Origin: Sphingobacteriales bacterium
GTDB taxonomy: Bacteria; Bacteroidota; Bacteroidia; Chitinophagales; LD1
Assembly: GCA_018262795.1 (NCBI GenBank)
Contig: JADFDM010000006.1
Coordinates: forward strand, 124,001 to 188,000
Length of the DNA: 64,000 nt
Reading direction: 5' to 3'
Positions 1 through 7,909 of the stretch are shown here, piece by piece. The notes below the pieces were generated by a model. That model was given only the letters and a program-made list of their open reading frames with translations. It was not told where the DNA came from and made no database searches. How positions within the stretch are numbered: the first letter of the stretch is position 1; the number at the start of each line of letters is the position of its first letter. The position numbers and the translations under genes are program-made.

Positions 1-409
1 CTGTTATAAAAGTTTGAGGTTCTAAAATAGAATAGAAGGCAGTGACCATTCCCGGAATGGTGTTTAAAGTTTGAATAGTTGCAGGACACAAGGCACAATT
101 TTTTTCTATCTTCTTTCCATACGCATAAAAGAAAAAAGATTTCCAGCGATTCCCTGTCACAATCCTCTTTTGCTCTGCCGATAAATCCTTTAATTCGGGA
201 ATGGTCTGGTACTCCTCCATCACATGATTCATTTCTCGGATTAGCACTTTGGCATTCCTTTCCACATCGCCAATCCAGTCAAAATCATCAGGATTAAAAA
301 ATCTTTTGGGAGCACTTGTATGGTGAATCACAAACTCAGCAAAGGCAATCAGCCAAACTCCGGTTTGTGCAATGAACCTATAAAGGATAGTGTTGTATTT
401 TATCTTCAT
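1..409 (-). CDS. Aspartyl/asparaginyl beta-hydroxylase-like protein, partial (C-terminus beyond left edge)
   Basis: Reading the minus strand from an ATG at 409 gives 136 open codons that run off the left edge. Upstream in frame there is a stop and no other ATG, so the start is well supported. The fragment has a W-x-x-D-V-E-R-N segment, then a Cys-Pro-x-Thr-x-x-x-Leu-x-x-Ile-Pro-Gly motif, then F-Y-S-I-L-E-P near the edge. This order is typical of the Asp/Asn beta-hydroxylase (LpxO-like) family of Fe(II)/2-oxoglutarate oxygenases, in which the first iron-binding histidine follows shortly after; here that lies outside the window. The gene is divergent from the methyltransferase at 455. The substrate is unknown. 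The family call is inference from motifs. Confidence 0.65.
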   Translation of the reverse strand, partial: MKIKYNTILYRFIAQTGVWLIAFAEFVIHHTSAPKRFFNPDDFDWIGDVERNAKVLIREMNHVMEEYQTIPELKDLSAEQKRIVTGNRWKSFFFYAYGKKIEKNCALCPATIQTLNTIPGMVTAFYSILEPQTFIT

Positions 410-454
410 CCCGCTCTGCCCACAAAATGAAAATATGAATTACTTTGCGCAAAC

Positions 455-1333
455 ATGAGCACAATATTATCCCTTTCGCCCACCCGATGGAAAGATTATG
501 AATTAATTGATTCGGGTAATTTTCTAAAACTCGAAAAGTTTGGCAGTCATATTACGATTCGTCCAGAGCCGCAGGCCGTGTGGGATCCTTCGATGAAAAT
601 AAGCGAATGGGAAAACAAGGCACAGGTGCGGTTTGTTCCCAAATCATCTTCGACAGGCGATTGGAAAAAGTTAAAGAATGTACCGGATCAATGGAATCTG
701 CATTATAATGGTGCGTGCAACATTCAACTTCGTTTAGGGCTGACTGCTTTCAAGCATGTAGGAATATTTCCTGAGCAAGCCGTTAACTGGGAATACATTG
801 TAAATTCTATTGGGCAGATGAAGAATAGGAATCCCAAATTTCTCAATCTGTTTGCCTACACAGGAGGCGCCTCTCTGGCAGCACGAGCAGCAGGCGCAGA
901 GACTTATCATCTGGATTCCATTAAGCAGGTAGTTAGCTGGGCACGCGAAAATATGGAGTTAAGTGGGCAGAACAACATCAGATGGATTGTAGAAGATGCA
1001 CTGAAATATGTAAAGCGTGAAGTGAAACGAGGGAACAAATATCATGGTATTATTTTAGATCCTCCGGCCTACGGTCACGGGCCTTCGGGAGAAAAATGGA
1101 AATTAGAAGACAACATTAATGACATGGTAAAGTGTGTGCTGCAATTACTTGACGAGAAGGAACATTTCCTTATTCTAAATGCGTATTCACTCGGATTCTC
1201 CCCCATGATTTTGGAAAATTTAGTTGCACAGAATTTTAAGCCGGAGAATACTGAGGCGGGCGAGTTATTTCTGAATGACAGTTTCAATAAAAAATTGCCC
1301 TTAGGTTCATTTGTAAGATTCAGGAAAACTTGA
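455..1333 (+). CDS. Class I SAM-dependent methyltransferase (RlmI/RlmK-like, DPPAY motif)
   Basis: 292 aa. The C-terminal two thirds form a Rossmann methyltransferase: the SAM-binding motif I region is NLFAYTGGASLAA (about residues 132-144), an acidic residue follows in YHLDS, and the catalytic-type motif is ILDPPAYG (about 200-207). This arrangement is that of the RlmI/RlmK family of 23S rRNA cytosine methyltransferases and relatives. The N-terminal part lacks a clear PUA domain, so it may be a shorter relative rather than true RlmI. The substrate is inferred to be RNA. The start ATG follows directly on a TTACTTTG sequence, so the leader would be very short if that is the -7 box. Single gene, convergent with the MarR gene. 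Confidence 0.8.
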   Translation: MSTILSLSPTRWKDYELIDSGNFLKLEKFGSHITIRPEPQAVWDPSMKISEWENKAQVRFVPKSSSTGDWKKLKNVPDQWNLHYNGACNIQLRLGLTAFKHVGIFPEQAVNWEYIVNSIGQMKNRNPKFLNLFAYTGGASLAARAAGAETYHLDSIKQVVSWARENMELSGQNNIRWIVEDALKYVKREVKRGNKYHGIILDPPAYGHGPSGEKWKLEDNINDMVKCVLQLLDEKEHFLILNAYSLGFSPMILENLVAQNFKPENTEAGELFLNDSFNKKLPLGSFVRFRKT

Positions 1334-1350
1334 TGAAACTGAAGTAAATA

Positions 1351-1812
1351 TCAATCAAATCCATTCAGCACTTTTGCAATCAGTTCGTTTAGTAGTTTGG
1401 CTTCCTTATCATTTAACTTAGCAAATGGCTGCTGCATTCGACTCTCCAATTTATCTATCTGACTCAGCAGATTAAGTCCTTTTTTTGTAATTAATACATC
1501 CACTGCTCTGCGATCTTTTTCGCATTGCACCCGCTCTACTAACTCCGCTTTACGAAGCCGCTCAACAATCCGTGAAGCATCACTCATTTTATCCATCATT
1601 CGCTCACGAATTAGATTGACTGTGGAGGGGGAAGGAGATTGCCCGCGCAGAATTCTCAAAACGTTAAACTGCTGAAGCGTTAATCCGTATTTTTCCAATA
1701 TTTCTTCGTGGTGATTGCAAATAAGATTAGAAGCGCATATAATGCTTACAATGCACTTGTGCTTCTCATTTTTGAACTTACTCAAGTGAATCAATTCCTC
1801 TACGCTGGGCAT
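1351..1812 (-). CDS. MarR-family transcriptional regulator
   Basis: 153 aa from the ATG at 1812. The open frame extends 30 codons further upstream, but those residues are low-quality sequence unlike the family. The protein has a winged-helix layout typical of MarR: dimer helix, EKYGLTLQQFNVLRILRG, a recognition-helix region MMDKMSDASRIVERLRKAELVERV, and a wing with C-E-K-D-R-R-A-V-D-V, which matches the usual D-x-R-x-x-x-V signature. MarR proteins repress efflux, stress or catabolic genes and release DNA on binding small phenolics or after oxidation. No neighbouring target is obvious: it lies between a convergent methyltransferase and tuf. It may be autoregulated. Confidence 0.85.
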   Translation of the reverse strand: MPSVEELIHLSKFKNEKHKCIVSIICASNLICNHHEEILEKYGLTLQQFNVLRILRGQSPSPSTVNLIRERMMDKMSDASRIVERLRKAELVERVQCEKDRRAVDVLITKKGLNLLSQIDKLESRMQQPFAKLNDKEAKLLNELIAKVLNGFD

Positions 1813-1971
1813 ACGGTTTGTTTTTACAAAAATAAAAAAGCGTAACAAGCAACTGCTTCGTTCAAAATTAAACCTCTTTGAATAAAATGCGTTACGAAGC
1901 ACGCATTGCTAATCTGCGTTATTCTACCCCATACTCCTTTCGCCTACGTTTACCTTGGAAGCAATGTAACA

Positions 1972-2000
1972 TAAAAAAAGGCGGTCTTTCGACCGCCTTT
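1972..2000 (-). terminator. Rho-independent terminator of the tuf operon
   Basis: On the minus strand AAAGGCGGTC, loop GAAA, GACCGCCTTT forms a perfect 10-bp stem directly followed by a run of T. It begins 23 bases after the tuf stop codon. Confidence 0.92.
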
Positions 2001-2022
2001 GACTTATCTCTAGGATTAAGAA

Positions 2023-3219
2023 TTACTTGATAATTTCAGTTACCTGACCGGCACCTACCGTTCTTCCACCTTCACGGATAGCGAAGCGGAGACCTTTTTC
2101 CATGGCGATAGGGTAAATCAGTTTTACCGACAATGTGATGTTATCACCCGGCATTACCATTTCTACGCCCTCCGGCATAGTAATTTCACCTGTTACGTCA
2201 GTCGTGCGGAAATAAAACTGAGGCCGGTATTTGTTGAAAAACGGAGTATGACGTCCACCTTCTTCTTTATTCAATACGTAAACCTCACATTTGAATTCTG
2301 TGTGCGGAGTTACAGAACCTGGCTTCACGATCACCATACCGCGCTTAATCTGCTCTTTTTCAATACCACGCAGCAATAAACCTACGTTATCACCAGCTTC
2401 TCCTCTGTCAAGTATTTTACGGAACATTTCAACTCCGGTAACAGTAGAGGTCAATGCTTTTTCTCCCTCTTTCAATAAACCTACGATTTCTACAGGGTCG
2501 TTAGAGTTAATGACTCCTCTTTCAATACGTCCGGTAGCAACAGTTCCGCGACCGGTGATAGAGAATACGTCCTCTACTGGCATCAGGAATGGAAGATCTA
2601 CCATACGAGGAGGAACCGGGATAAAGCTATCTACGGCATCCATCAGTTCATCAATTTTCTTGATCCATTTTTCTTCCCCATTCAAAGCACCAAGAGCAGA
2701 TCCCTGAATAACAGGAATATTATCTCCATCAAATTTGTAGAACTTCAGCAAGTCACGGATTTCCATTTCTCCCAATTCTAGGAACTCTGGATCATCCACT
2801 AAGTCAACTTTATTCATAAAAACAACAATCTGTGGAACACCTACCTGACGGGCAAGCAAAATGTGCTCGCGGGTTTGAGGCATAGGCCCATCTGTAGCAG
2901 CAACTACTAGAATAGCACCGTCCATTTGGGCAGCTCCAGTAACCATGTTCTTAATATAGTCAGCGTGACCCGGACAGTCAACGTGCGCGTAGTGGCGGTT
3001 TGTTGTCTGATATTCCACGTGCGAAGTATTGATAGTAATACCTCTTTCTTTTTCTTCAGGTGCGTTATCAATTGAAGAATAGTCTCTTACTTCTGCGAAT
3101 CCTTTCTTTGAAAGAACGGTGGTAATAGCAGCAGTTAAAGTGGTTTTGCCGTGGTCAACGTGACCAATGGTTCCGATGTTAACGTGCGGCTTGTCCTTTA
3201 CGAATTTTTCTTTAGCCAT
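2023..3219 (-). CDS. tuf: Elongation factor Tu
   Basis: 398 aa, full length for EF-Tu. GTPase motifs are all present: G1 GHVDHGKT near residue 19, the switch I region [13 protein letters not shown]3 DCPGH near 82, and G4 NKVD near 137. Domains II and III follow, ending in [13 protein letters not shown]. It delivers aminoacyl-tRNA to the ribosome. It is the last gene of a transcript that begins with tRNA-Thr(UGU), tRNA-Tyr and tRNA-Gly, then two pseudo-tRNAs and tRNA-Thr(GGU). A strong terminator follows it. In many Bacteroidota tRNA-Trp, secE and nusG come next; here a MarR gene does. Confidence 0.99.
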   Translation of the reverse strand: MAKEKFVKDKPHVNIGTIGHVDHGKTTLTAAITTVLSKKGFAEVRDYSSIDNAPEEKERGITINTSHVEYQTTNRHYAHVDCPGHADYIKNMVTGAAQMDGAILVVAATDGPMPQTREHILLARQVGVPQIVVFMNKVDLVDDPEFLELGEMEIRDLLKFYKFDGDNIPVIQGSALGALNGEEKWIKKIDELMDAVDSFIPVPPRMVDLPFLMPVEDVFSITGRGTVATGRIERGVINSNDPVEIVGLLKEGEKALTSTVTGVEMFRKILDRGEAGDNVGLLLRGIEKEQIKRGMVIVKPGSVTPHTEFKCEVYVLNKEEGGRHTPFFNKYRPQFYFRTTDVTGEITMPEGVEMVMPGDNITLSVKLIYPIAMEKGLRFAIREGGRTVGAGQVTEIIK

Positions 3220-3277
3220 TGTTATTGTTTTTAAAAATTGATTTTAATATTTATCTAAAAAGTTTTCTGCCACACTG

Positions 3278-3349
<72 letters not shown>

Positions 3350-3465
3350 ATTCTTTCTGTTGCCTCGATCTGCAACCTTCCCGCTATCTAACGGAATATA
3401 CTACCTCTGCCCTATGGCAGCAATTACTACGGTTTGTTCAGCAAACCGCTTCCTAAAACTTACAG

Positions 3466-3542
3466 AGCGGGAGACGAGGCTCGAACCCGCGACCTATCCC
3501 GCTATGCAGCGGGATCGCTCTATCAACCGAATCTGCTTCCGC
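3466..3542 (-). pseudogene. Pseudo-tRNA-Gly, copy 1 (anticodon arm replaced by an 8-bp hairpin)
   Basis: 77 nt aligned to the genuine tRNA-Gly at 3920-3992. The T-arm and 3' acceptor strand are identical, the 5' acceptor strand has one mismatch (GCGGAAG), and the D-stem is degraded (GATT against GAGC). The anticodon arm is replaced by a 20-nt perfect hairpin: ATCCCGCT, tetraloop GCAT, AGCGGGAT. There is no seven-base anticodon loop, so it should not decode. It could still be a processing substrate or a regulatory tRNA-like element. Confidence 0.8.
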
Positions 3543-3692
3543 AGGTAATTTCTTGTCACATTTTAAAGAACGACTTCTCTCTTCTTCTTTTCAAATTCGC
3601 TACTGCCTATTTTTTAATGAGTTAGGCTAACTCTTCGCTATGGTAGCCAATTACTACGGTTTGTTCAGCAAACCGCTTCCTAAAACTTACAG

Positions 3693-3769
3693 AGCGGGAG
3701 ACGAGGCTCGAACCCGCGACCTATCCCGCTATGCAGCGGGATCGCTCTATCAACCGAATCTGCTTCCGC
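3693..3769 (-). pseudogene. Pseudo-tRNA-Gly, copy 2
   Basis: Identical over its 77 nt to copy 1 and offset by exactly 227 bases. It has the same degraded D-stem and the same 20-nt hairpin in place of an anticodon arm. It lies between the genuine tRNA-Gly and copy 1 in the direction of transcription. Confidence 0.8.
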
Positions 3770-3919
3770 AGGTAATTTCTTGTCACATTTTAAAGAACGA
3801 CTTCTCTCTTCTTCTTTTCAAATTCGCTACCGCCTATTTTTTAATGAGTTAGGCTAACTCTTCGCTATGGTAGCCAATTACTACGGTTTGTTCAGCAAAC
3901 CGCTTCCTAAAACTTACAG

Positions 3920-3992
3920 AGCGGGAGACGAGGCTCGAACCCGCGACCTACAGCTTGGAAGGCTGTCGCTCTACCAACTGAGCTACTCCCGC
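3920..3992 (-). tRNA. tRNA-Gly (anticodon UCC)
   Basis: 73 nt cloverleaf: acceptor GCGGGAG/CTCCCGC, D-stem GCTC/GAGC, anticodon arm ACAGC-CTTCCAA-GCTGT with anticodon TCC, T-loop GTTCGAGCC. It is the intact parent of the two pseudo-tRNAs downstream. Confidence 0.96.
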
Positions 3993-4031
3993 AGATAATT
4001 TCCATGCTCATTATTAAAGAACGACTGTTTG

Positions 4032-4114
4032 TGGGCAAGGATGGATTCGAACCACCGAACTCCGAAGAGGACAGATTTACAGTCTGTTGCCGTTGGCCAC
4101 TTGGCTACTTGCCC
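4032..4114 (-). tRNA. tRNA-Tyr (anticodon GUA)
   Basis: 83 nt class II tRNA with a long variable arm: acceptor GGGCAAG/CTTGCCC, anticodon arm ACAGA-CTGTAAA-TCTGT with anticodon GTA, variable arm CCTCTTCGGAG. Confidence 0.96.
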
Positions 4115-4153
4115 ATTCCCATTTTTTCAGTATTGCCTAGTGAAGGTTTCCTG

Positions 4154-4227
4154 AGCCAGCGGAGGGATTCGAACCCCCGACCCACTGATTACAAATCAGT
4201 AGCTCTGGCCAACTGAGCTACGCTGGC
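4154..4227 (-). tRNA. tRNA-Thr (anticodon UGU)
   Basis: 74 nt cloverleaf: acceptor GCCAGCG/CGCTGGC, D-stem GCTC/GAGC, anticodon arm ACTGA-TTTGTAA-TCAGT with anticodon TGT. It is the first gene of the tRNA-tuf transcript. Confidence 0.96.
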
Positions 4228-4308
4228 ATGGCTCTGAAATGCCCTTTTTCTGCACTTCTTACATTAATGAATCCTATCAATGAACTATATGCCCGTAAAA
4301 ACGGGACG

Positions 4309-4338
4309 CAAATCTAAATGTTTAATTTAATTTTCAAA
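4309..4338 (-). promoter_or_regulatory. Bacteroidota-type promoter of the tRNA-tuf operon
   Basis: On the minus strand TTTG (4338-4335), an 18-base spacer, then TAGATTTG (4316-4309) match the TTTG / TAnnTTTG consensus perfectly. Transcription would begin near 4303, about 75 bases before tRNA-Thr(UGU). A small hairpin (CCCGT-AAAA-ACGGG, 4292-4305) lies at the predicted start. Confidence 0.75.
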
Positions 4339-4384
4339 AGCTAAGGAAAATTATTTGCAAGGGATGCTTAAGGAAGGGTGGTAC

Positions 4385-4415
4385 AAAAAGAAACAAAGCC
4401 CGCAAGCTTTGTTTC
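4385..4415 (-). terminator. Rho-independent terminator of hpf
   Basis: On the minus strand GAAACAAAGC, loop TTGCGG, GCTTTGTTTC forms a perfect 10-bp stem followed by TTTTTGT. It separates hpf from the tRNA-tuf transcript, which has its own promoter. Confidence 0.85.
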
Positions 4416-4437
4416 TCTTTATCTGTTAGAGGGCACT

Positions 4438-4737
4438 CTAATGAGCTTTTAATTTCTGTTTCTGTTTTTTCAACTGCCCGGCTATAGTTTGGAGCGCCAA
4501 GTCAGTGCTTTCTTCAAATGATTTTGAGGTTTTACTTACAAACAATGTTTTCCCGGGGACATGAATTTTAATTTCCACAATCTTGTCTCTGATGCTTTGC
4601 CTGGTTTCCATTTTTAAGAAAACCTCGGCTTCTACAATTCGGTCAAAGAAAGTTTCGAGCTTCTGAAGTTTTTGATCAATAAACTCAATAAGCTGAGTAG
4701 ATGCATCAAAGTGCACCGGACGAATTACCACATTCAT
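4438..4737 (-). CDS. hpf: Ribosome hibernation promoting factor, short form (HPF/RaiA family)
   Basis: 99 aa from the ATG at 4737; an ATG three codons earlier (4746) is possible, but the family starts with M-N-(V/I)-x-I as seen here. The sequence follows the S30AE fold: MNVVIRPVHFDAS, a helix with LIEFIDQKLQKLE, strands ending in VEIKIHVPG, and the final helix SFEESTDLALQTIAGQLKKQKQK. It binds the 30S decoding channel and inactivates ribosomes in stationary phase. There is no C-terminal dimerisation domain, so it is the short type. It lies just upstream of the tRNA-tuf cluster, as commonly in Bacteroidota. Confidence 0.9.
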   Translation of the reverse strand: MNVVIRPVHFDASTQLIEFIDQKLQKLETFFDRIVEAEVFLKMETRQSIRDKIVEIKIHVPGKTLFVSKTSKSFEESTDLALQTIAGQLKKQKQKLKAH

Positions 4738-4874
4738 AAAGAACATTTTTAGGTTATAAAATCAGTTCGCATTTCTAAGGTAACGAAAAATTACCCTTAG
4801 GTGTATGACTTTTCAACGAAAAAATCTTAAAAAGGTTCTACTGTATAAAAATCATACAGATACGCTTACTGACT

Positions 4875-6257
4875 TTACTTAATGCGTGCGAATCGAGCGG
4901 TGAAATGGCGCAGAAAAGGAGGCTCATACGTAAGTCGCAGCCCCCGAGCTTGAGGTCTTTCTTCCAAAATATCATCAAACACGTCAATGACATAATCAAT
5001 ATGGCTTTGCGTGTAAACTCTACGAGGAATTGCCAAACGCACTAATTCATTTTTTGCAGGAATTAAGTTGCCATTTTCATCTTTCTTACCAAACATAACA
5101 GAACCTATTTCTACACAGCGAATGCCTCCTTGAGTGTATAAGTCGCACACGAGTGCCTGCCCCGGAAATTCATGAACGGGAATTTGCGGATACAATGCTT
5201 TGGCATCTATATACACAGCATGCCCCCCAAAGGGGCGAACAATGGGAATACCTTTTTCATATAGATGACGGCCAAGGTATTCAGTGCTTTTTATTCGGTA
5301 ATGCAAATAATCCGGGTCAAATACCTCTTCCAAACCAACGGCAATTGCCTCCATATCTCTACCGGATAAACCGCCATAAGTGGCAAAACCTTCAGAGATG
5401 ATAAGTTGGTTAGTGCATTTTTGTGCCATTTCTTTATCGCGTAATACCAGCAGCCCACCCATATTTACAAGGGCATCTTTTTTGGCACTCATTACAAAAG
5501 CATCACACAGTGCTAACATCTCTTGTGCAATTTCCTTGTATGATTTTGTTTCATACCCCGATTCTCGATGTTTAATAAAATAGCTATTCTCTGCAATGCG
5601 GCAGCCGTCAATCACCAACAGGAGTTCATGCTCATCACATAGTTTTCTAAGTTCCTTAGCATTTTGCATACTCACCGGCTGCCCACCGGAAGAGTTATTG
5701 GTCACCGTAAGTATAACAGCCCCTATATTTCCCTTCCCGTACTTATCTATTAGAACCTTCACTTGCTCTATATCAATGTTCCCTTTAAAAGGTAGTTCAG
5801 TATTGGGGTCCAATGACACTTCGCTCATGCAATCAAAAGCTGTGGCTCCGGTAAATTCAATATTGGCTCTTGTAGTATCGAAATGTGTGTTGCTAATGAA
5901 AACTTTATCAGGGCCTCCGAGAATTCCATACAAAATCCGTTCGGCTGCGCGCCCCTGGTGAGTAGGCAGCACATAAGGCATTCCGCTCAGGCCTTTCACC
6001 ACTGTTTCCAGATGTTCCCAACTATGGGCCCCGGCATAACTTTCATCCCCTAACATCATGGCGCTCCATTGATGGTCGCTCATTGCCGAAGTTCCGCTAT
6101 CGGTCAGTAAATCAATGTACACATCATCGCTGCGAATCAGAAAGGGATTGTAGCCCGCTGTTTGCAAAATATTTATCCGCTGTTCAATAGTTGTAATACG
6201 AAGCGGCTCCACCATTTTAATACGAAACGGCTCCGCCAGTGTACGAGGTTTTTTCAT
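4875..6257 (-). CDS. tnaA: Tryptophanase (PLP-dependent beta-eliminating lyase)
   Basis: 460 aa, full length. It splits L-tryptophan into indole, pyruvate and ammonia in the cytoplasm. The family core is clear: IDLLTDSGT near 48-56, LPTHQGRAAE near 97-106, and the PLP lysine in SAKKDA (K260). Two positions separate tryptophanase from tyrosine phenol-lyase: the arginine that binds phenol in TPL is isoleucine here (VEIGS, I384), and the last conserved block reads LRHFTARF with His451, as in tryptophanases. Other segments (AMSDHQW, YAGAHS) look more TPL-like, so activity should be confirmed. Single gene upstream of nothing obvious; no tnaB permease or tnaC leader was found beside it. Confidence 0.87.
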   Translation of the reverse strand: MKKPRTLAEPFRIKMVEPLRITTIEQRINILQTAGYNPFLIRSDDVYIDLLTDSGTSAMSDHQWSAMMLGDESYAGAHSWEHLETVVKGLSGMPYVLPTHQGRAAERILYGILGGPDKVFISNTHFDTTRANIEFTGATAFDCMSEVSLDPNTELPFKGNIDIEQVKVLIDKYGKGNIGAVILTVTNNSSGGQPVSMQNAKELRKLCDEHELLLVIDGCRIAENSYFIKHRESGYETKSYKEIAQEMLALCDAFVMSAKKDALVNMGGLLVLRDKEMAQKCTNQLIISEGFATYGGLSGRDMEAIAVGLEEVFDPDYLHYRIKSTEYLGRHLYEKGIPIVRPFGGHAVYIDAKALYPQIPVHEFPGQALVCDLYTQGGIRCVEIGSVMFGKKDENGNLIPAKNELVRLAIPRRVYTQSHIDYVIDVFDDILEERPQARGLRLTYEPPFLRHFTARFARIK

Positions 6258-6435
6258 CTTTTAAATTTTTGGCGCGACAATTTCGGATAGAAACCGTGAG
6301 TTAAAAACTGATACTTATCATTACTGAATAGCAAATTATAAATACCGAATTATGGTGGCAGGAAGAGGTTGAAGCAACTATTTTCTAAATATTTTTCACT
6401 CATTGCGGTGGCCGGCCACTAAAACCACAACATCA

Positions 6436-7203
6436 TTATAGATTCTTTTTTCTGAAAATGCGCACAGAAGCTAAGAGTGGAAGCAGAATCCACAGCAACA
6501 TCACACCAATGGTATAAATCATACCAAAAGATTTTCCGAAAAACTGCTTGTACACAGCTCCTGTAAATCCCATTAACGCAGAGATGTCTATTTTCAATAG
6601 GATCATAATTCGACCTAAGTCAATTGGATTTAAAGATGCCATTCCAATCACCGCCTTGTCCAACGGGTAATCATTAAAAGCAAACAATACCGCCAACACC
6701 AATGCATCATAAATGACGGAGAAATAAAACCACATCATTAGTGCTACACCTATGCCTTTCGCTTTATCGCGAGTGACTACCGAGGCGAAAAATGCAAGTG
6801 AGGCAAATGAAAGCGTAAGGGCAATGCCGGATAGCAGTAGAACAAAACCAGTCGCGGTGGGGGCATAATAAGCAATAGGAATACCCACCCCTACTAATAG
6901 CCCCACTACAAGCGATACCGCCACACCAAAATACTCCCCTAATAAAATACTGTTGCGACTAATAGGTTGCGCTACGAGTAGTTCAATAAATTCGTAGGCA
7001 TTGTAGAAATAGGTAGTAGAGAAAATAATGCTGACAAGTGGCACGATAATCATGATCACGCTCATCAGGCTAACAAGACTTTTGGAAGGATCGCTCTCAA
7101 GCCCAAAAAGACTAAACGAAATGAGCAACAGAAATAAGGTGTAAGCAATCAGTACCTTGCTGCGCAGAATATCGTAAACAACATATTTGGCTATCTTAAG
7201 CAT
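6436..7203 (-). CDS. nosY: NosY-type ABC transporter permease
   Basis: 255 aa with six predicted membrane segments: residues about 18-34, 46-66, 90-112, 118-143, 156-180 and 228-246. It is the last gene of the nos operon. Its start overlaps the end of nosF by 8 bases, which suggests translational coupling. With NosF and NosD it forms the NosDFY machine needed for maturation of the copper centre CuZ of nitrous oxide reductase. The call rests on membrane pattern and operon position more than on motifs. Confidence 0.88.
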   Translation of the reverse strand: MLKIAKYVVYDILRSKVLIAYTLFLLLISFSLFGLESDPSKSLVSLMSVIMIIVPLVSIIFSTTYFYNAYEFIELLVAQPISRNSILLGEYFGVAVSLVVGLLVGVGIPIAYYAPTATGFVLLLSGIALTLSFASLAFFASVVTRDKAKGIGVALMMWFYFSVIYDALVLAVLFAFNDYPLDKAVIGMASLNPIDLGRIMILLKIDISALMGFTGAVYKQFFGKSFGMIYTIGVMLLWILLPLLASVRIFRKKNL

Positions 7204-7909
7204 GTAGTTTCTCCTTCATAATTTTGGCTATCGCTTTTCCTAAACGGTCTTCCCCAGTTTCAAATTTTAACTCCGGGATAGTTTTATAGAAATTGATTTT
7301 GCCCTCGAATAGATACATCAGTTTATCTCCCATTTCTTCCACTTCACTCATAATATGTGAGGTAACAAGTATTAGCCTACCCTCTTGTTTTGATTTCAAG
7401 ATTTTTGCTTTGAGAATTTCAGATGCTAAGGGATCTAATCCGGCTGTGGGTTCGTCCAGTATCAGCACCTTTGGATGAAACAAGAAAGCGAGGGCAGCAC
7501 TTACTTTTTGGCGAGTTCCGCCCGATAGTGTTCGCATTGATTTTCCGTACATCGAAGGCAAATCATACTGATGCAACAATTCTTCATCCACATCGGTATT
7601 GTGTTTGCGCAAGTCTTTCATCATCGAAACTATCTGGCCAATTTTCATGTTCTCGGGATACCGTCCTATTTGCGGCATGTATCCAATGTCTTTTCGATAA
7701 TGAAAATCATTTACAATATTCTTACCATTAAAAATGACCTCTCCTTTATCGGCCACCACCATTCCAAGAATCGTTTTAATGAGCGTGGTTTTGCCGGAGC
7801 CATTGGGGCCGATAATGATCACCGCTTGGCCGGATTCGAAGAAAGCATTTACATCTTTCAGCACTTCCAACTTCCCAAAACTTTTCCGCAGATTTTTTAC
7901 TTCAATCAT
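7196..7909 (-). CDS. nosF: NosF ABC transporter ATP-binding protein
   Basis: 237 aa. ABC ATPase with Walker A GPNGSGKTT (about residues 34-42), Q-loop in YMPQIG, signature LSGGTRQKV (about 128-136), Walker B VLILDEPTAGLD (about 148-159) and H-loop VTSHI. It powers the NosDFY complex that supports CuZ assembly in periplasmic NosZ. It overlaps nosD by 4 bases (ATGA-type) at its start and nosY by 8 at its end. Confidence 0.93.
   Translation of the reverse strand: MIEVKNLRKSFGKLEVLKDVNAFFESGQAVIIIGPNGSGKTTLIKTILGMVVADKGEVIFNGKNIVNDFHYRKDIGYMPQIGRYPENMKIGQIVSMMKDLRKHNTDVDEELLHQYDLPSMYGKSMRTLSGGTRQKVSAALAFLFHPKVLILDEPTAGLDPLASEILKAKILKSKQEGRLILVTSHIMSEVEEMGDKLMYLFEGKINFYKTIPELKFETGEDRLGKAIAKIMKEKLHA

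Larger units (their letters stand above)
3421..3951. repeat. 227-bp tandem repeat, two full units plus a partial third, each carrying a tRNA-Gly-derived sequence
   Basis: Unit 1 is about 3421-3647, unit 2 is 3648-3874, and a third partial unit (3875-3951) runs into the genuine tRNA-Gly. I see a single difference between units 1 and 2 (T at 3604, C at 3831). Each unit holds a hairpin of CGGTTTG, loop TTCAG, CAAACCG (3430-3448, 3657-3675, 3884-3902) just 3' (minus strand) of the tRNA sequence. The units sit inside the tRNA-tuf transcript. The array looks like a duplication seeded by the tRNA-Gly locus. Confidence 0.9.

Noticed and set aside
3434-3852. Reading frames rich in R-A-G-D-E-A-R-T-R-D-L across the tRNA region
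   Set aside because: They are translations of the plus strand over tRNA and pseudo-tRNA sequence and repeat because the DNA repeats.
6408-6419. Palindrome GTGGCCGGCCAC behind nosY
   Set aside because: Only a four-base stem is possible once a loop is allowed and no T run follows, so it is not a convincing terminator.
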